Shown: positions 1-12,608, numbered from the stretch's first letter. The stretch: 64,000 nucleotides of DNA from Pseudomonadota bacterium (GCA_018261615.1 JAGTSE010000016.1:1-64000), one strand, 5' to 3'. Numbers and translations are program-made. Notes: generated from the sequence alone by a model not told the origin.

Positions 1-64
1 TGGTAACAAACCGAGGCAGTATTTAGCATGAGCATTCTACGGGCATAGCCCCACATGAACGATC

Positions 65-85
65 ACCACCTCCATAGGAGGTGGT
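65..85. repeat. Perfect 9-bp stem-loop upstream of yidE
   Basis: ACCACCTCC and GGAGGTGGT form a perfect 9-bp stem around a 3-base loop (ATA). This is a compact imperfect-loop palindrome of the kind found at subterminal sites of IS200/IS605 elements, or it may be a terminator or processing hairpin. No transposase is visible in the 427 bases before yidE, so its origin is open. Confidence 0.5.
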
Positions 86-100
86 TTAAGATTGATAACA

Positions 101-126
101 AAAGGCTCCAAATGCGGAGCCTTTAT
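101..126. terminator. Bidirectional rho-independent terminator
   Basis: AAAGGCTCC (101-109) pairs with GGAGCCTTT (115-123) around a 5-base loop. It is followed by TATT on the plus strand and preceded by an A-run, so it can work in both directions. It separates yidE from whatever lies left of the window. Bases 127-427 hold no convincing gene. Confidence 0.7.
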
Positions 127-427
127 TGTTATGCGCGAACGTGTTGTAAAAAACGCCGCCCCTGTTTTTAACAAAAATTGGCTTTTTGCATTAACCATGC
201 CATAACCTGTTATGCCTGACATTCCCGGAATGCTTAGCAGGTGCACGGCTTTCCCCGCCTGTGCCGTTAAAAGGGTGTGCTTTGTTCAGGGCAACGGTTT
301 TCTGCTGGTGCAATCTTCGCCACATTCTGAGGCAAAGAAATTCCGTACACTGTGTAGTGGTATAACCTATACAGCTATTACGGGTTCTGCCAAACTCCTT
401 GCAGTCATCATGTACAGGGAAAAGATC

Positions 428-2089
428 ATGAGCGATATCGCATTAACGGTAAGCGTACTGGCGCTGGTGGCCGTTGTCGGGTTGTGGATCGGCAACGTGA
501 AGATTCGTGGCGTGGGCTTTGGTATTGGCGGTGTGCTGTTTGGAGGGATAATTGTCGGCCACCTTTTGGATAAACTGGGGATCACTATAAGTGGTCAGAT
601 ACTGCTTTTTGTGCAGGAATTTGGCCTGATCCTGTTTGTTTATACCATCGGCATCCAGGTGGGGCCGGGGTTCTTCGCTTCTTTACGCGTTTCTGGCCTG
701 CGCCTGAATCTGTTCGCTGTTTTAATCGTTGTTCTCGGCGGCCTTGTCACCACTATTCTGTATAAACTTTTTGCTATTCCACTGCCGGTGGTGCTGGGGA
801 TTTTTTCCGGTGCGGTCACCAATACGCCAGCGCTTGGCGCGGGGCAGCAGATCCTGCGTGATTTAGGCATTCCTGGCCCGCAACTCGACCAGATGGGGAT
901 GAGCTACGCCATGGCGTATCCGTTTGGTATTTGCGGTATTTTGCTCAGTATGTGGCTGCTGCGCGTGTTGTTTCGCGTTAATGTCGATGAAGAGGCACTA
1001 CAGCACGACGCAACGCTCAGCCATGGTACTTCGCCGATCCGCACCATCAATATCCGCGTGGAAAACCCAAATCTCAACAATATGGCGATTCAGGACGTTC
1101 CCATTCTTAACAGCGACAAAATCATCTGCTCGCGTCTCAAACGAGATGATTTGCTGATGGTACCCTCACCGGTCACGCTGATTCAGTCCGGAGATTTGTT
1201 GCATCTGGTAGGGCTACCGAACGATCTGCATAACGCGCAGTTGGTGATAGGCAAAGAAGTTGATACCTCTTTGTCGACGCGCGGCACGGATTTGCGCGTC
1301 GAACGCGTAGTGGTGACCAACGAAAAAGTGCTGGGGAAAAAAATCCGCGATCTGCACTTCAAGGAGAGCTACGACGTCGTGATTTCCCGCCTGAACCGCG
1401 CCGGTGTGGAGTTGGTAGCCAGTAGCGACGCCAGTCTGCAATTCGGCGATATCCTTAATCTTGTCGGGCGTCCGGCGGCAATTGAGGCAGTGGCTAATGA
1501 GGTCGGCAATGCGCAGCACAAATTGCAGCAGGTACAAATGCTGCCGGTGTTTATTGGCATTGGGCTTGGCGTTCTGCTGGGATCGGTGCCGTTGTATATA
1601 CCGGGGTTTCCGGCGGCGCTGAAGCTGGGTCTCGCGGGCGGACCGCTGATTATGGCACTGATCCTTGGGCGAATTGGCACGATCGGCAAGTTGTACTGGT
1701 TTATGCCGCCCAGCGCAAACCTGGCGCTGCGTGAGCTGGGGATTGTGCTATTCCTGTCGGTGGTGGGGCTGAAATCCGGCGGCGACTTTATCGCCACGCT
1801 GACCCAGGGCGATGGGGTGAAATGGATGTGTTATGGCATTTTTATCACCGCCATTCCGCTGGTAACCGTCGGTTTGCTGGCGCGAATGCTGGCGAAGATG
1901 AACTATCTGACCCTCTGCGGCATGCTGGCCGGGTCGATGACCGATCCGCCGGCGCTGGCGTTTGCCAACGGCCTGCATGCCACCAGCGGTGCGGCGGCAC
2001 TCTCGTATGCGACGGTTTATCCGTTGGTGATGTTTTTACGTATTATCACCCCGCAGCTTCTGGCGGTACTGTTCTGGGGGATGGGTTAA
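428..2089 (+). CDS. yidE: Putative AspT-family transporter YidE
   Basis: Polytopic inner-membrane protein of 553 residues, the same length as E. coli YidE. The ATG at 428 was chosen because it gives the native N-terminus ([13 protein letters not shown]) and has AGGGA 8 bases upstream; the frame stays open to 212 but that extension is not protein-like. About five membrane segments at each end flank a soluble middle (roughly residues 190-370) carrying two RCK/TrkA-C-type domains. The family includes the aspartate:alanine exchanger AspT, but the substrate of YidE is not known. The 3' end overlaps the convergent yidP by 54 bases. Confidence 0.93.
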   Translation: MSDIALTVSVLALVAVVGLWIGNVKIRGVGFGIGGVLFGGIIVGHLLDKLGITISGQILLFVQEFGLILFVYTIGIQVGPGFFASLRVSGLRLNLFAVLIVVLGGLVTTILYKLFAIPLPVVLGIFSGAVTNTPALGAGQQILRDLGIPGPQLDQMGMSYAMAYPFGICGILLSMWLLRVLFRVNVDEEALQHDATLSHGTSPIRTINIRVENPNLNNMAIQDVPILNSDKIICSRLKRDDLLMVPSPVTLIQSGDLLHLVGLPNDLHNAQLVIGKEVDTSLSTRGTDLRVERVVVTNEKVLGKKIRDLHFKESYDVVISRLNRAGVELVASSDASLQFGDILNLVGRPAAIEAVANEVGNAQHKLQQVQMLPVFIGIGLGVLLGSVPLYIPGFPAALKLGLAGGPLIMALILGRIGTIGKLYWFMPPSANLALRELGIVLFLSVVGLKSGGDFIATLTQGDGVKWMCYGIFITAIPLVTVGLLARMLAKMNYLTLCGMLAGSMTDPPALAFANGLHATSGAAALSYATVYPLVMFLRIITPQLLAVLFWGMG

Positions 2090-2803
2090 TAGCGTCCCGG
2101 CATGAATACGGCGCAGATGGTAATCCACCTGATACTCGCTGGTGTTGCGGAACATTACTGAGTAGTTAAGAAATTCGCCGCTGTCGCTGTAGGAGAGCGA
2201 AGTAATACGCAGCAGCGGCGTTTGTTCCGCTACGTTTAGCAAGCTGGCCACTTGTTTATCGGCCAGCACTGGCGTCAGGCTTTCATAGTTACCACTGATG
2301 GTGATGCCGCACTCCTTCTCGATATAATCGAATTTCGACCCCTCCAGATGCCCCAGTGACAGCGTACGGAACAGCTTCACCGGCATATAGCTGTCTTCCA
2401 GCATCAGAGGTTTTCCCTCCACGTAGCGCACCCTCCGCGAGAAGTAGATCCGTTCGTTAATTTGTATGCGCAACTGGCTGGCTATCGCAGGTGGTGCGGG
2501 CATCACTTCGAACTGCAAAACCTGGCTCTGCACCTCTTTGCCCTGTCGGCGCAGTACTTCTACCAGTCCGGTCAGATTGGCCGTTTCATGATGAACATCT
2601 TTGCGTGCGACAAATGTCCCGCTGCCGTGACGGCGTATCACTAATCCCCAGCCCACCAGCAGATCAACCGCCTTGCGAATCGTCATTCGCGCCACGCCAA
2701 ACTCCAGCGCCAGCGCCTTTTCGCCCGGTAACGGGCTGCCGATATGGTAATCCGATGAATTGAGCCGCAGACGTAATCGCTCGGCAATAGATTTGTAGAT
2801 CAC
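2036..2803 (-). CDS. yidP: GntR/HutC-family regulator YidP
   Basis: Transcriptional regulator of 255 residues. The N-terminal winged helix-turn-helix (about residues 5-70, with [11 protein letters not shown] as recognition region and HGSGTFV as the wing) is followed by a UTRA ligand-binding domain (about 85-235). It closely resembles E. coli YidP but has a slightly longer C-terminus that runs into the 3' end of yidE. It is divergent from glvC with a 219-base control region between them, so it most likely regulates the alpha-glucoside genes glvC-glvG, with a phosphorylated sugar as ligand. That role is inferred from position. Confidence 0.92.
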   Translation of the reverse strand: MIYKSIAERLRLRLNSSDYHIGSPLPGEKALALEFGVARMTIRKAVDLLVGWGLVIRRHGSGTFVARKDVHHETANLTGLVEVLRRQGKEVQSQVLQFEVMPAPPAIASQLRIQINERIYFSRRVRYVEGKPLMLEDSYMPVKLFRTLSLGHLEGSKFDYIEKECGITISGNYESLTPVLADKQVASLLNVAEQTPLLRITSLSYSDSGEFLNYSVMFRNTSEYQVDYHLRRIHAGTLLTHPPEQYRQKLRGDNT

Positions 2804-3022
2804 CTGTAGATCTCTCCGCCCCCGTCAGCGCAAACATTGTCTCTGAACATGTCCATGTTTTACCTAAAAAGTAGACCTGAGCGTGTGAAATAAAACCATG
2901 AAAGCGATCACGAATCGCAACGACGCGCCATGTTGACGGGGCGGCAGCTTCTTATGCTGCTCGCAGGCCCACAAAAAACCAACAAGGCCTCTACCCCCTA
3001 CAAGTTGTTACATGAGGATTCT
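2804..3022. promoter_or_regulatory. Divergent yidP-glvC control region
   Basis: 219-base non-coding gap between divergent yidP and glvC that must hold both promoters and the YidP operator. I see no clean palindrome that I could assign to YidP. GAGGATT at 3014-3020 is the probable ribosome binding site for glvC. An open frame extends upstream of glvC to 2930 but is not needed for the conserved protein. Confidence 0.5.
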
Positions 3023-5961
<2,939 letters not shown>

Positions 5962-5970
5962 TTCTCCTGC

Positions 5971-5995
5971 CCGGCACCGTCAGGGTGCCGGTTTT
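5971..5995 (+). terminator. Terminator of glvC-glvG
   Basis: CCGGCACC (5971-5978) pairs with GGTGCCGG (5984-5991) around a 5-base loop and is followed by TTTT. It lies 9 bases after the glvG stop. Confidence 0.85.
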
Positions 5996-6123
5996 CCGTT
6001 GCGTGAAAGAGTCGAAAAGCGTCAGTTTATCCGTTACTTTGAAGACCTGGCCGGTTCTGTTTTCCCTTTACCGCTGCAAGAGGGGACAACGCTGGCAGGA
6101 TTATCAACGTGGAAGGAGAACAG

Positions 6124-6471
6124 ATGAAAATTTCCCGCGTCGGTGAAGCGCCGGACTATCGCTTCTCGCTGGCGAATGAGCGTACTTTTCTTGCCTGGAT
6201 CCGCACCGCGCTGGGGTTTCTCGCGGCGGGTGTCGGGCTGGACCAGCTGGCACCGCAGTTCGCCACGCCGCTGATCCGTGAAGTACTGGCGCTGCTGCTG
6301 TGTCTCTTCGCCGGCGCGCTAGCGCTCTATGGCTATCTGCGCTGGCTGCGCAATGAAAAAGCGATGCGCCTGAAAGAAGATCTGCCTTATACACGCGTGC
6401 TGATGGTGATAAGCGTGTCGCTGCTGGCGGTTGCACTGGTGGTAATGGTGCTGGTGTTTTATGCCGGATAA
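6124..6471 (+). CDS. yidH: DUF202 inner-membrane protein YidH
   Basis: 115-residue membrane protein nearly identical in layout to E. coli YidH: a short N-terminal cytoplasmic stretch with the DUF202 motif FSLANERTFLAWIRTALGF, then three hydrophobic segments (about residues 25-45, 55-75 and 92-112). The ATG at 6124 is preceded by GGAGAA; an upstream in-frame ATG at 6109 gives a form five residues longer but lies at the ribosome binding site. It overlaps yidG by 11 bases, so the pair is coupled. Function is unknown. Confidence 0.93.
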   Translation: MKISRVGEAPDYRFSLANERTFLAWIRTALGFLAAGVGLDQLAPQFATPLIREVLALLLCLFAGALALYGYLRWLRNEKAMRLKEDLPYTRVLMVISVSLLAVALVVMVLVFYAG

Positions 6472-6811
6472 TCGCAAAGCCCGGCGCGAAACAGATCCTG
6501 GTCTGCAACCGGAGCGGACATCGCTGGCATGGTTGCGCACTCTATTCGGCTACGGCGCGCTGATGGCGCTGGCCGTCAGGCATAACTGGCAACATTCGGG
6601 CATGCCTTTCTGGATCTCGCTCATCATTATGGCGCTGGCAGCGTTACTGCTCTGGCGCTATACCCATCAACGTATCTTAATGGACGTCAATAAAAACGAT
6701 TTCGCCTTATTCAGCGCAACACGTGACAAATTATTGATCTCCCTCGCAGTGCTTTCCCTCGCATTACTGTTTGCTGTAACACATATCCGTCAGCTTATTC
6801 TTATCTTGTGA
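6461..6811 (+). CDS. yidG: DUF202 inner-membrane protein YidG
   Basis: 116-residue membrane protein, sister of YidH, with the same DUF202 opening (PERTSLAWLRTLFGYGAL) and three hydrophobic segments. The start ATG lies inside the 3' end of yidH. The pair probably forms one membrane complex, though no function is established. The next gene yidF starts 10 bases downstream, so yidH-yidG-yidF is likely one transcript. Confidence 0.92.
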   Translation: MPDNRKARRETDPGLQPERTSLAWLRTLFGYGALMALAVRHNWQHSGMPFWISLIIMALAALLLWRYTHQRILMDVNKNDFALFSATRDKLLISLAVLSLALLFAVTHIRQLILIL

Positions 6812-6821
6812 GGATGTTTGC

Positions 6822-7943
6822 ATGCCAGGCTGCCACGTTATGGCTAAGCCCGCCAGTTCACGCTGCAACCTTAACTGCCGCTACTGTTTTTACCTCGAAA
6901 AACCGCAGCAAAATGTTATGGATGACACCACGCTGGAGGCATTTATTCGCCAGCAGATCGACGCCCAGCCGGGCGAAAGAGTGCCGTTTGTCTGGCTGGA
7001 CGGCGAACCGACGCTCTGCGGGCTGGAATTCTTTCAGCGCGTTGCCGAACTGCAAAAAAAGCACGCCAATGGCAAACGTATTGAAAATGCCTTCCAGACG
7101 AATGGCATTCTACTGAATGAGGACTGGTGTCGTTTTTTTCACGACAATGGCTGGCTGGTGGGTGTTTCCATCGATGGTCCGGCGGACCTGCATGATGCTT
7201 ACCGTGTGAGCCGCAGTGGCAAACCGTCGCACCCGAAAGTCCTTAACGCCATTGCGACGCTGGCGAAACACCAGGTCGCGTACAACCTGCTGTGCGTCGT
7301 CAATAATCTCAATAGTCAGCAGCCACAGCGCCTGTATCGCTATTTACGTGCGCTCGGTACACCGTTTTTGCAGTTTATTCCGCTGGTGGAACAGGACGCG
7401 CAGGGGCGCTTGTCTGCCGAATCGGTCAGCAGCGAAGCCTGGGGGAACTTTCTTACCGCCGTATTCGACATCTGGGTGCGGGAAGATATTGGCCGCGTTT
7501 ACGTGCAGTTATTTGACTCTACGCTCGGCGTCTGGAGCGGCTATCCGCCGCAAATATGCAGCTTTGGCAAGACCTGCGGCCACGCTTTTGCGCTGACGGC
7601 GAGCGGCGATCTCTACCAGTACGCTCACTATCTCTCCCCGGATTACCCGCTGGGCAATCAGCATCAGATCCCGATTAAAAAGCTCGACCTCAGCCCCGAA
7701 GCAGCCGCTTTCAGGCAGAGTAAAAAAGTCAGCCTTAGCGAAGTCTGCCTGCGTTGTGACGCGCTGCGTTTTTGCCGGGGCGACTGCCCGAAGCACCGCT
7801 TTGTTGAGGGAAGAAGCGCGCTGTGCCACGGTTATTACCACTTTTTCAGCCACAGCGCGCCGCATATGCGCGTAATGCGCGATCTGCTGCGCCAACGGCG
7901 CTCCCCTGTCGAATTAATGACTTACCTGCGCCGGAGCGACTGA
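6822..7943 (+). CDS. yidF: Radical-SAM/SPASM protein YidF, sulfatase-maturase-like
   Basis: 373-residue member of the anaerobic sulfatase-maturating enzyme family. The radical-SAM CX3CX2C motif is intact (Cys15, Cys19, Cys22), and the C-terminal SPASM region keeps CLRCDALRFCRGDC. Two features depart from characterised maturases. The usual GGEP reads DGEP (WLDGEPTL). The position where anSME has a cluster-binding Cys followed by the catalytic Asp (CDHF) reads Tyr267-Ala268 (YAHY), with the same 15-residue spacing from the preceding cluster cysteine (Cys252). No sulfatase gene (E. coli yidJ) is nearby. Maturase activity is therefore doubtful; it could be a vestige or act on another peptide. It is convergent with dsdA with one base between stops. 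Confidence 0.88.
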   Translation: MPGCHVMAKPASSRCNLNCRYCFYLEKPQQNVMDDTTLEAFIRQQIDAQPGERVPFVWLDGEPTLCGLEFFQRVAELQKKHANGKRIENAFQTNGILLNEDWCRFFHDNGWLVGVSIDGPADLHDAYRVSRSGKPSHPKVLNAIATLAKHQVAYNLLCVVNNLNSQQPQRLYRYLRALGTPFLQFIPLVEQDAQGRLSAESVSSEAWGNFLTAVFDIWVREDIGRVYVQLFDSTLGVWSGYPPQICSFGKTCGHAFALTASGDLYQYAHYLSPDYPLGNQHQIPIKKLDLSPEAAAFRQSKKVSLSEVCLRCDALRFCRGDCPKHRFVEGRSALCHGYYHFFSHSAPHMRVMRDLLRQRRSPVELMTYLRRSD

Positions 7944-7944
7944 T

Positions 7945-9261
7945 TCAGCACGCTTTCGCCAGATAGTGCGCCATCTCATCGGTGGGCACCATTCCGCCGC
8001 CAGTGGCCCAGACCAGATGGGTGGCCTGCGCCAGTTGTTCCGGGCTAAAGCCGTGCAGTTGATGATAACCGCTGTCGCTGCAAATCCGTTGCGGCCCGGA
8101 CATTCCCGCCAGCGCCGACGGCTCCAGTTGGATGCCCTCTTCCTGCGCCAACCAGCCAAGTTGCTGGTAAAGCGTGTGGTCATCGACGGTGTAGAAGCCG
8201 TCCAGCAGGCGTTCCATCGCCCGTCCGACAAAGCCGGAAGCGCGCCCGACCGCCAGACCATCGGCCGCCGTCTGGTTATCAATCCCCAGATCCTGCACCG
8301 CAATGCCGTCATGTAGCCCGGTATACACGCCCAGCAACATACAAGGAGAATGCGTTGGTTCGGCAAAAATACAGTGTACAGCATCGCCGAACGCCAGCTT
8401 CAGACCAAAGGCGACGCCGCCAGGCCCGCCACCCACGCCGCACGGCAGATAGACAAACAGCGGATGCGCGTTATTCACCACTTTGCCAAGCCGTGTGAAC
8501 TGATCTTTCAGACGCTGTCCGGCGACGGCATAGCCCAGAAAGAGGGTACGGGAGTTCTCATCATCAATAAAAAAGCAGTTCGCATCCGCTGCTGCCGCTT
8601 TGCGCCCTTGCTCAACGGCCACGCCATAATCTTCGGCGTACTCCACCACGTTTACACCGTGGCTGCGCAGCAGCGCTTTTTTCCATACCCGGGCATCGGC
8701 CGACATATGCACCGTAACGCGAAAACCGAGTCGCGCGCTGATAATTCCGATCGATAACCCAAGATTTCCCGTAGAGCCAACGGCGATGCTGTAGTGGCTG
8801 AAGAAAAGGGCAAACTCAGGCGACAGCAGTTTGCTGTAATTATCATCCGGCGCGAGTAATCCGGCGGCGAAAGCCAGTTTTTCCGCGTGGGTCAACACTT
8901 CATAAATGCCGCCGCGCGCTTTAATGGAACCGGAAATCGGCAAATGGCTGTCTTTTTTCAGCCACAGCTCGCCGGCAATATCCGGGCCGAGGCGGCGCTG
9001 CATTGTCGGGATCGGAACCACGTCAGATTCAATCATGCCGCGGCTTGCCGCCGTTTCCGGGAAAGCCTGAGCGATAAACGGCGCAAAGCGGGCAAGCCGT
9101 GCGTGGGCATCGCTAACATCCTGTTGTGTCAAGCCAACATGCGGCAAAGCCCGCGCAATGGAGGTACTATTAGGGTTAAACCACTGCGTTTCTTTCAGCG
9201 CGATCAACTGCTCTATAAGCGGAAACTGCTGGATGAGTTTCTGAATGTCGGCGTTTTTCAT
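7945..9261 (-). CDS. dsdA: D-serine dehydratase DsdA
   Basis: PLP-dependent enzyme converting D-serine to pyruvate and ammonia; cytoplasmic, 438 residues against 442 in E. coli. The PLP lysine sits in SGSIKARGG, with the substrate motif [11 protein letters not shown] and the phosphate-binding [10 protein letters not shown] all present. The E. coli operon partners dsdX (transporter) and dsdC (LysR activator) are absent on both sides, so uptake and control must differ. It may serve detoxification of D-serine rather than growth on it. The GH5-like gene is divergent, 127 bases upstream. Confidence 0.95.
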   Translation of the reverse strand: MKNADIQKLIQQFPLIEQLIALKETQWFNPNSTSIARALPHVGLTQQDVSDAHARLARFAPFIAQAFPETAASRGMIESDVVPIPTMQRRLGPDIAGELWLKKDSHLPISGSIKARGGIYEVLTHAEKLAFAAGLLAPDDNYSKLLSPEFALFFSHYSIAVGSTGNLGLSIGIISARLGFRVTVHMSADARVWKKALLRSHGVNVVEYAEDYGVAVEQGRKAAAADANCFFIDDENSRTLFLGYAVAGQRLKDQFTRLGKVVNNAHPLFVYLPCGVGGGPGGVAFGLKLAFGDAVHCIFAEPTHSPCMLLGVYTGLHDGIAVQDLGIDNQTAADGLAVGRASGFVGRAMERLLDGFYTVDDHTLYQQLGWLAQEEGIQLEPSALAGMSGPQRICSDSGYHQLHGFSPEQLAQATHLVWATGGGMVPTDEMAHYLAKAC

Positions 9262-9388
9262 CGGTTCGTTTTCGTAAGAATCGGAGCGTTAAAGAAAACA
9301 GGAATTGGCCAGCGGCGCAAGTGGGCCGCTGTTTTGAGAATTTATTACGTTTTGCCGCTACACCTGTAAACGCAGGCATGCTAAATAC

Positions 9389-10510
9389 ATGTATTCATCC
9401 CTGATTTTCACAAGGTCAACTGTGTTAAAGCCACTGATTGCAGTTGTTATGCTGTTGGCGGGAACCTTTGCGTTTGCCGCTGATACTCCGCTGACGGCGG
9501 CGCAATATGCGCAAAAGCTGGGGGTGGGGATGGATGTCGACTGGGCGCGTACTGATCGTGGTATCCGCGAGTTCGACCCGCTGATCGTGCGTGATTTCTA
9601 CGACGCCGGTATCCGTCATGTGCGCATTCGCGTCGCCGATAACATGACGGAAGCGCGGCTGATCCACCTGCGTAAACTGGTGGAGGCATGCGAACAGTAT
9701 GGGATGATCCCGGTGATTGCCTATCAGGCAGACAGCTTCAAAGCCGATCCTGACGCCAAAAACGAAGCGCAGCTGGTAGCGTGGTGGTCAACGGTAGCGA
9801 ACTTTTTCGGTACTGAGCACCCGACGCTCGGTTTTGATGTGATTTATGAACCAGCTGAGAAACTTAACCGTGATTTGCCCGCCCTGAATCGCGCCTATGA
9901 AAATGTCGTGCGCACCCTGCATGATATCGACGCTCAACGCATGATTTTTATTGCCCCGCGTCTGCGCGCCGCGCCGGAGGAGCTATCCTCGCTGAAACTG
10001 CCGCCGCACAGCCAGAACTATCTGTTGGCCGAGTGGCACATTTTCCCGTGGGGGCCGCAGAAAAATAACGGTAAATATCCGTGGACATCGGGCACGGCTG
10101 CGGAAAAAGCCGCCATCCGCGCACGAATTAATACGGCAGTGCGCTGGCAGCAAAAATCCGGCCATGCCAGCTGGGTTGGCGGCTGGGCGGTAGGCGAATC
10201 CATTAAAAATGCCCCCACTGAATCGCAAATGTCTTTCGCCCACTTTATGGCCTGTGAGCTGAATAAGGTGAAAATTCCCTATGCGATCAATACCGATACG
10301 CAATTTTATGACGGAGAAGAGGGCGCATGGCGGCCAGGGCCGGAGCCGTTACTGAAAATGATGATTTCGCCGGAGTGCGACAAGCCCGACGCGAGGCCGG
10401 GCCATCATGAGGTTAAATCACCGGTTCATGGCGAGAAAAACGCGCCGCCAGCGGCAGCCAGCACAACAGAATTAAAAGCCCGGCCAGCGTCATCAGCATC
10501 CCAAGGCTAA
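9389..10510 (+). CDS. Exported GH5-like glycoside hydrolase (cellulase family)
   Basis: Up to 373 residues with a signal peptide (hydrophobic stretch LIAVVMLLAGTFAFA, cleavage after AFA-A). The start is uncertain: ATG at 9389, or GTG at 9422, which gives a more typical short signal sequence. The body has the TIM-barrel pattern of GH5 (DAGIRHVRIRV, then MIPVIAYQ). The acid/base region reads YEP (Glu154) instead of NEP, and the expected nucleophile region reads WVGGWAVGE instead of VGEWG, so canonical activity is not assured. The last 98 bases run antisense through the emrD 3' end and encode a low-complexity Ala/Pro/Ser tail. Confidence 0.7.
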   Translation: MYSSLIFTRSTVLKPLIAVVMLLAGTFAFAADTPLTAAQYAQKLGVGMDVDWARTDRGIREFDPLIVRDFYDAGIRHVRIRVADNMTEARLIHLRKLVEACEQYGMIPVIAYQADSFKADPDAKNEAQLVAWWSTVANFFGTEHPTLGFDVIYEPAEKLNRDLPALNRAYENVVRTLHDIDAQRMIFIAPRLRAAPEELSSLKLPPHSQNYLLAEWHIFPWGPQKNNGKYPWTSGTAAEKAAIRARINTAVRWQQKSGHASWVGGWAVGESIKNAPTESQMSFAHFMACELNKVKIPYAINTDTQFYDGEEGAWRPGPEPLLKMMISPECDKPDARPGHHEVKSPVHGEKNAPPAAASTTELKARPASSASQG

Positions 10511-11597
10511 ACTGGCCGTTCTGCGGCAGTTGTGAAGAGAGCCACGCCAGGCCGCCGGATCCGATGTTCTGCAACCCGCCAACCAACGCGCCCGCGGTAC
10601 CCGCCAGAAACGGGAATGGCTCCATCGCGCCGCTGGTTGCCAGCGGGAACAGCATCCCGGTACCGAAGAAAAACAGCGCCGCGGGCACCACCAGCGTCCA
10701 GATATTCATCACCCCGACAATGCCCGGGATCCACATCATCAGACCGGCCGCCAGGCAGCAGATCACCGCCTGCCACATCAACGAGGTAAAGCGCGTGTTC
10801 TGCCGCCCGGCAAACCACGCGCCGAAAAAGGCCGCTGGCACCGGCAGAATAAACAGGACGCTGACCGTCATACTGTTCAGGCCCAGCACGCCGCCCATCA
10901 ACACGCCCGAGCTGGCTTCAAAGACTGCAATCCCGGCCAGACCGCCAATCAACATCAGCAGGTAACAATTAAATGCGCCATTGCCGAACAGGGTTTTGTA
11001 GCTGGTCAGCAGGCGGAGGCGGGGCGCGTCTTTTGGCCGGGTTTCCGGCATCCAGCGCGCCATACTCCAGGTGACGACCAGGCACAGCACCAACAGAAAA
11101 ATAAAACAGGCGCGCCAGTTAAACAATGTATTCAATACGCCGCCAATCAGCGGTGCGAGCAGCGGACTAACCAAAATCCCCATATTCAACAAACTGTTGG
11201 CGTGACGAAGTTCCGTACCGGCATATAGATCGCGCGGCAGCGTTCGCGCCATCACGCCACCCACACCGGTGCCGATGCCCTGTAAGGCGCTGGCCAGAAT
11301 CAACATCGACAGGCTGTGCGTGGTAATGGCGATCAGCGTCGCCAGCAAAAAGATGCTCATCCCGGCAAGGATCACCGGGCGGCGACCGATTCTGTCCGCC
11401 AGCGGGCCATAGAAGAGTTGGGATACGCCGTAAGTCAGCAGATACGCCGCCATGACGCTTTGCACCGCGCCTTCGCGAACATTCAGGGTGAGCGCCATAT
11501 CCGCTATCGCCGGGATATAGATGGTTTGCGCCATCTGCCCGACAGCCACCAGAAGTACCAGCATCAATAACAAATTGACGTTTCTCTGCCTTTTCAT
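10413..11597 (-). CDS. emrD: MFS multidrug efflux pump EmrD
   Basis: Proton-driven exporter of 394 residues with twelve membrane segments; E. coli EmrD has the same length and N-terminus (MKRQRNVNLLLMLVLLV). The MFS signature GPLADRIGRRPVIL is present between segments 2 and 3, and the motif-C-like GTGVGGVMARTLPRDLY follows. It protects against uncouplers and amphipathic compounds in E. coli. Its 3' end overlaps the convergent GH5-like gene by 98 bases. Confidence 0.96.
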   Translation of the reverse strand: MKRQRNVNLLLMLVLLVAVGQMAQTIYIPAIADMALTLNVREGAVQSVMAAYLLTYGVSQLFYGPLADRIGRRPVILAGMSIFLLATLIAITTHSLSMLILASALQGIGTGVGGVMARTLPRDLYAGTELRHANSLLNMGILVSPLLAPLIGGVLNTLFNWRACFIFLLVLCLVVTWSMARWMPETRPKDAPRLRLLTSYKTLFGNGAFNCYLLMLIGGLAGIAVFEASSGVLMGGVLGLNSMTVSVLFILPVPAAFFGAWFAGRQNTRFTSLMWQAVICCLAAGLMMWIPGIVGVMNIWTLVVPAALFFFGTGMLFPLATSGAMEPFPFLAGTAGALVGGLQNIGSGGLAWLSSQLPQNGQFSLGMLMTLAGLLILLCWLPLAARFSRHEPVI

Positions 11598-11774
11598 GTC
11601 GATGATTACTTTTAAAAAATGGAAAATTAAAGAATATATGGCTGCAATACAGCCTTAATGCCGGAGAAATCTAACACAGCCAGATGACAGAACCACAATT
11701 ACCCGGTGCAAAGGCAGGAAGGAGACAGGCAGGTTTTATAGACAATATCCGGCAACTTTTGTTGCCAGTGAGCT
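11598..11774. other. Intergenic region upstream of emrD
   Basis: 177-base gap between the EamA-family gene and emrD, both on the minus strand. It is AT-rich near 11600-11640 and probably holds the emrD promoter. I see no gene and no clear terminator. Confidence 0.5.
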
Positions 11775-12608
11775 TCAGGAAAGGCGCAGCAGTATCGCGC
11801 CGACGGCAATGCCACAGGCGGCAATAATCCGTAGTCCGGCAACCTGCTCTTTGAGAAGAACAAACGCAATCAGCGCACCGAACAGAATCGAGGTTTCGCG
11901 TAGCGCAGCGACGACCGCCAGCGGCGCTTGCGTCATCGCCCACAGCGCCAGGCCGTAAGACCCCATGGTGCCGATGCCGCCGGGAATGCCTTTTTTCCAG
12001 CTGGTGAGCAGATAACGTGTCACCTCTTGCCGCCGCACCAGCATCGCCCAGAACAACAGGCAAAAACCGTTAAGGAAAAAGGTCCATAATGTATAGCCCA
12101 GCGCAGAACCGGCAAGACGAACGCCGGTGCCATCAACCAGCGTGTAACCAGCGATAAACCCCGAATTAATAAGCGCCAGCCAGATCCCTTTGCGTGATTG
12201 CGTGCGTCCGTTAAACGCCATCACCAGTATCGACAGGCATATCACGGCAATACCGCCCCACGCCACGCCAGAAAGTGAATCGCCAAGGATCAGCACGCTA
12301 ATAAGCGCCACCAGCAGCGGCGCGGTGCCGCGCATCAGCGGATAGGTCTGGCTCATATCCGAAAGCTGGTAAGTTTTCGCCACCAGCACCGTGTAAACCA
12401 CCTGCAACGCACACGAGATGGCGAGATAAGGCACGCTGGCGAGTGTCGGCTGTGGTGAGAAAGGCAATAAAATGAGTGCGATCAGCGCGGCAGAACCGCT
12501 TACGGCAATCGCTGAATAGAGTTTGTCGCTACCGGATTTCACGATGGCATTCCAGCTGGCATGAAGCAGAGCAGCAAACAGCAAAATGCAGAAAACGGAG
12601 AGTGTCAT
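11775..12608 (-). CDS. EamA-family (DMT) permease
   Basis: Inner-membrane drug/metabolite transporter with ten hydrophobic segments arranged as two EamA repeats (about residues 1-135 and 140-277). The ATG at 12608 gives 277 residues beginning MTLSVFCILLFAALLHASWN, the normal EamA opening; an ATG at 12647 would add 13 residues. Substrate is unknown. In E. coli this interval holds the tisB-istR toxin locus instead, so the gene is an insertion or replacement at this site. Confidence 0.85.
   Translation of the reverse strand: MTLSVFCILLFAALLHASWNAIVKSGSDKLYSAIAVSGSAALIALILLPFSPQPTLASVPYLAISCALQVVYTVLVAKTYQLSDMSQTYPLMRGTAPLLVALISVLILGDSLSGVAWGGIAVICLSILVMAFNGRTQSRKGIWLALINSGFIAGYTLVDGTGVRLAGSALGYTLWTFFLNGFCLLFWAMLVRRQEVTRYLLTSWKKGIPGGIGTMGSYGLALWAMTQAPLAVVAALRETSILFGALIAFVLLKEQVAGLRIIAACGIAVGAILLRLS

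Noticed and set aside
212..427. N-terminal extension of YidE to a start at 212
   Set aside because: The conserved protein begins at 428 with a good ribosome binding site; the extension has unrelated composition.
2860..2925. CRP-site-like TGTGA...TCAC before glvC
   Set aside because: The half-sites (TGTGA near 2885 and TCAC near 2910) are about 19 bases apart instead of 6, so they do not form a CRP site.
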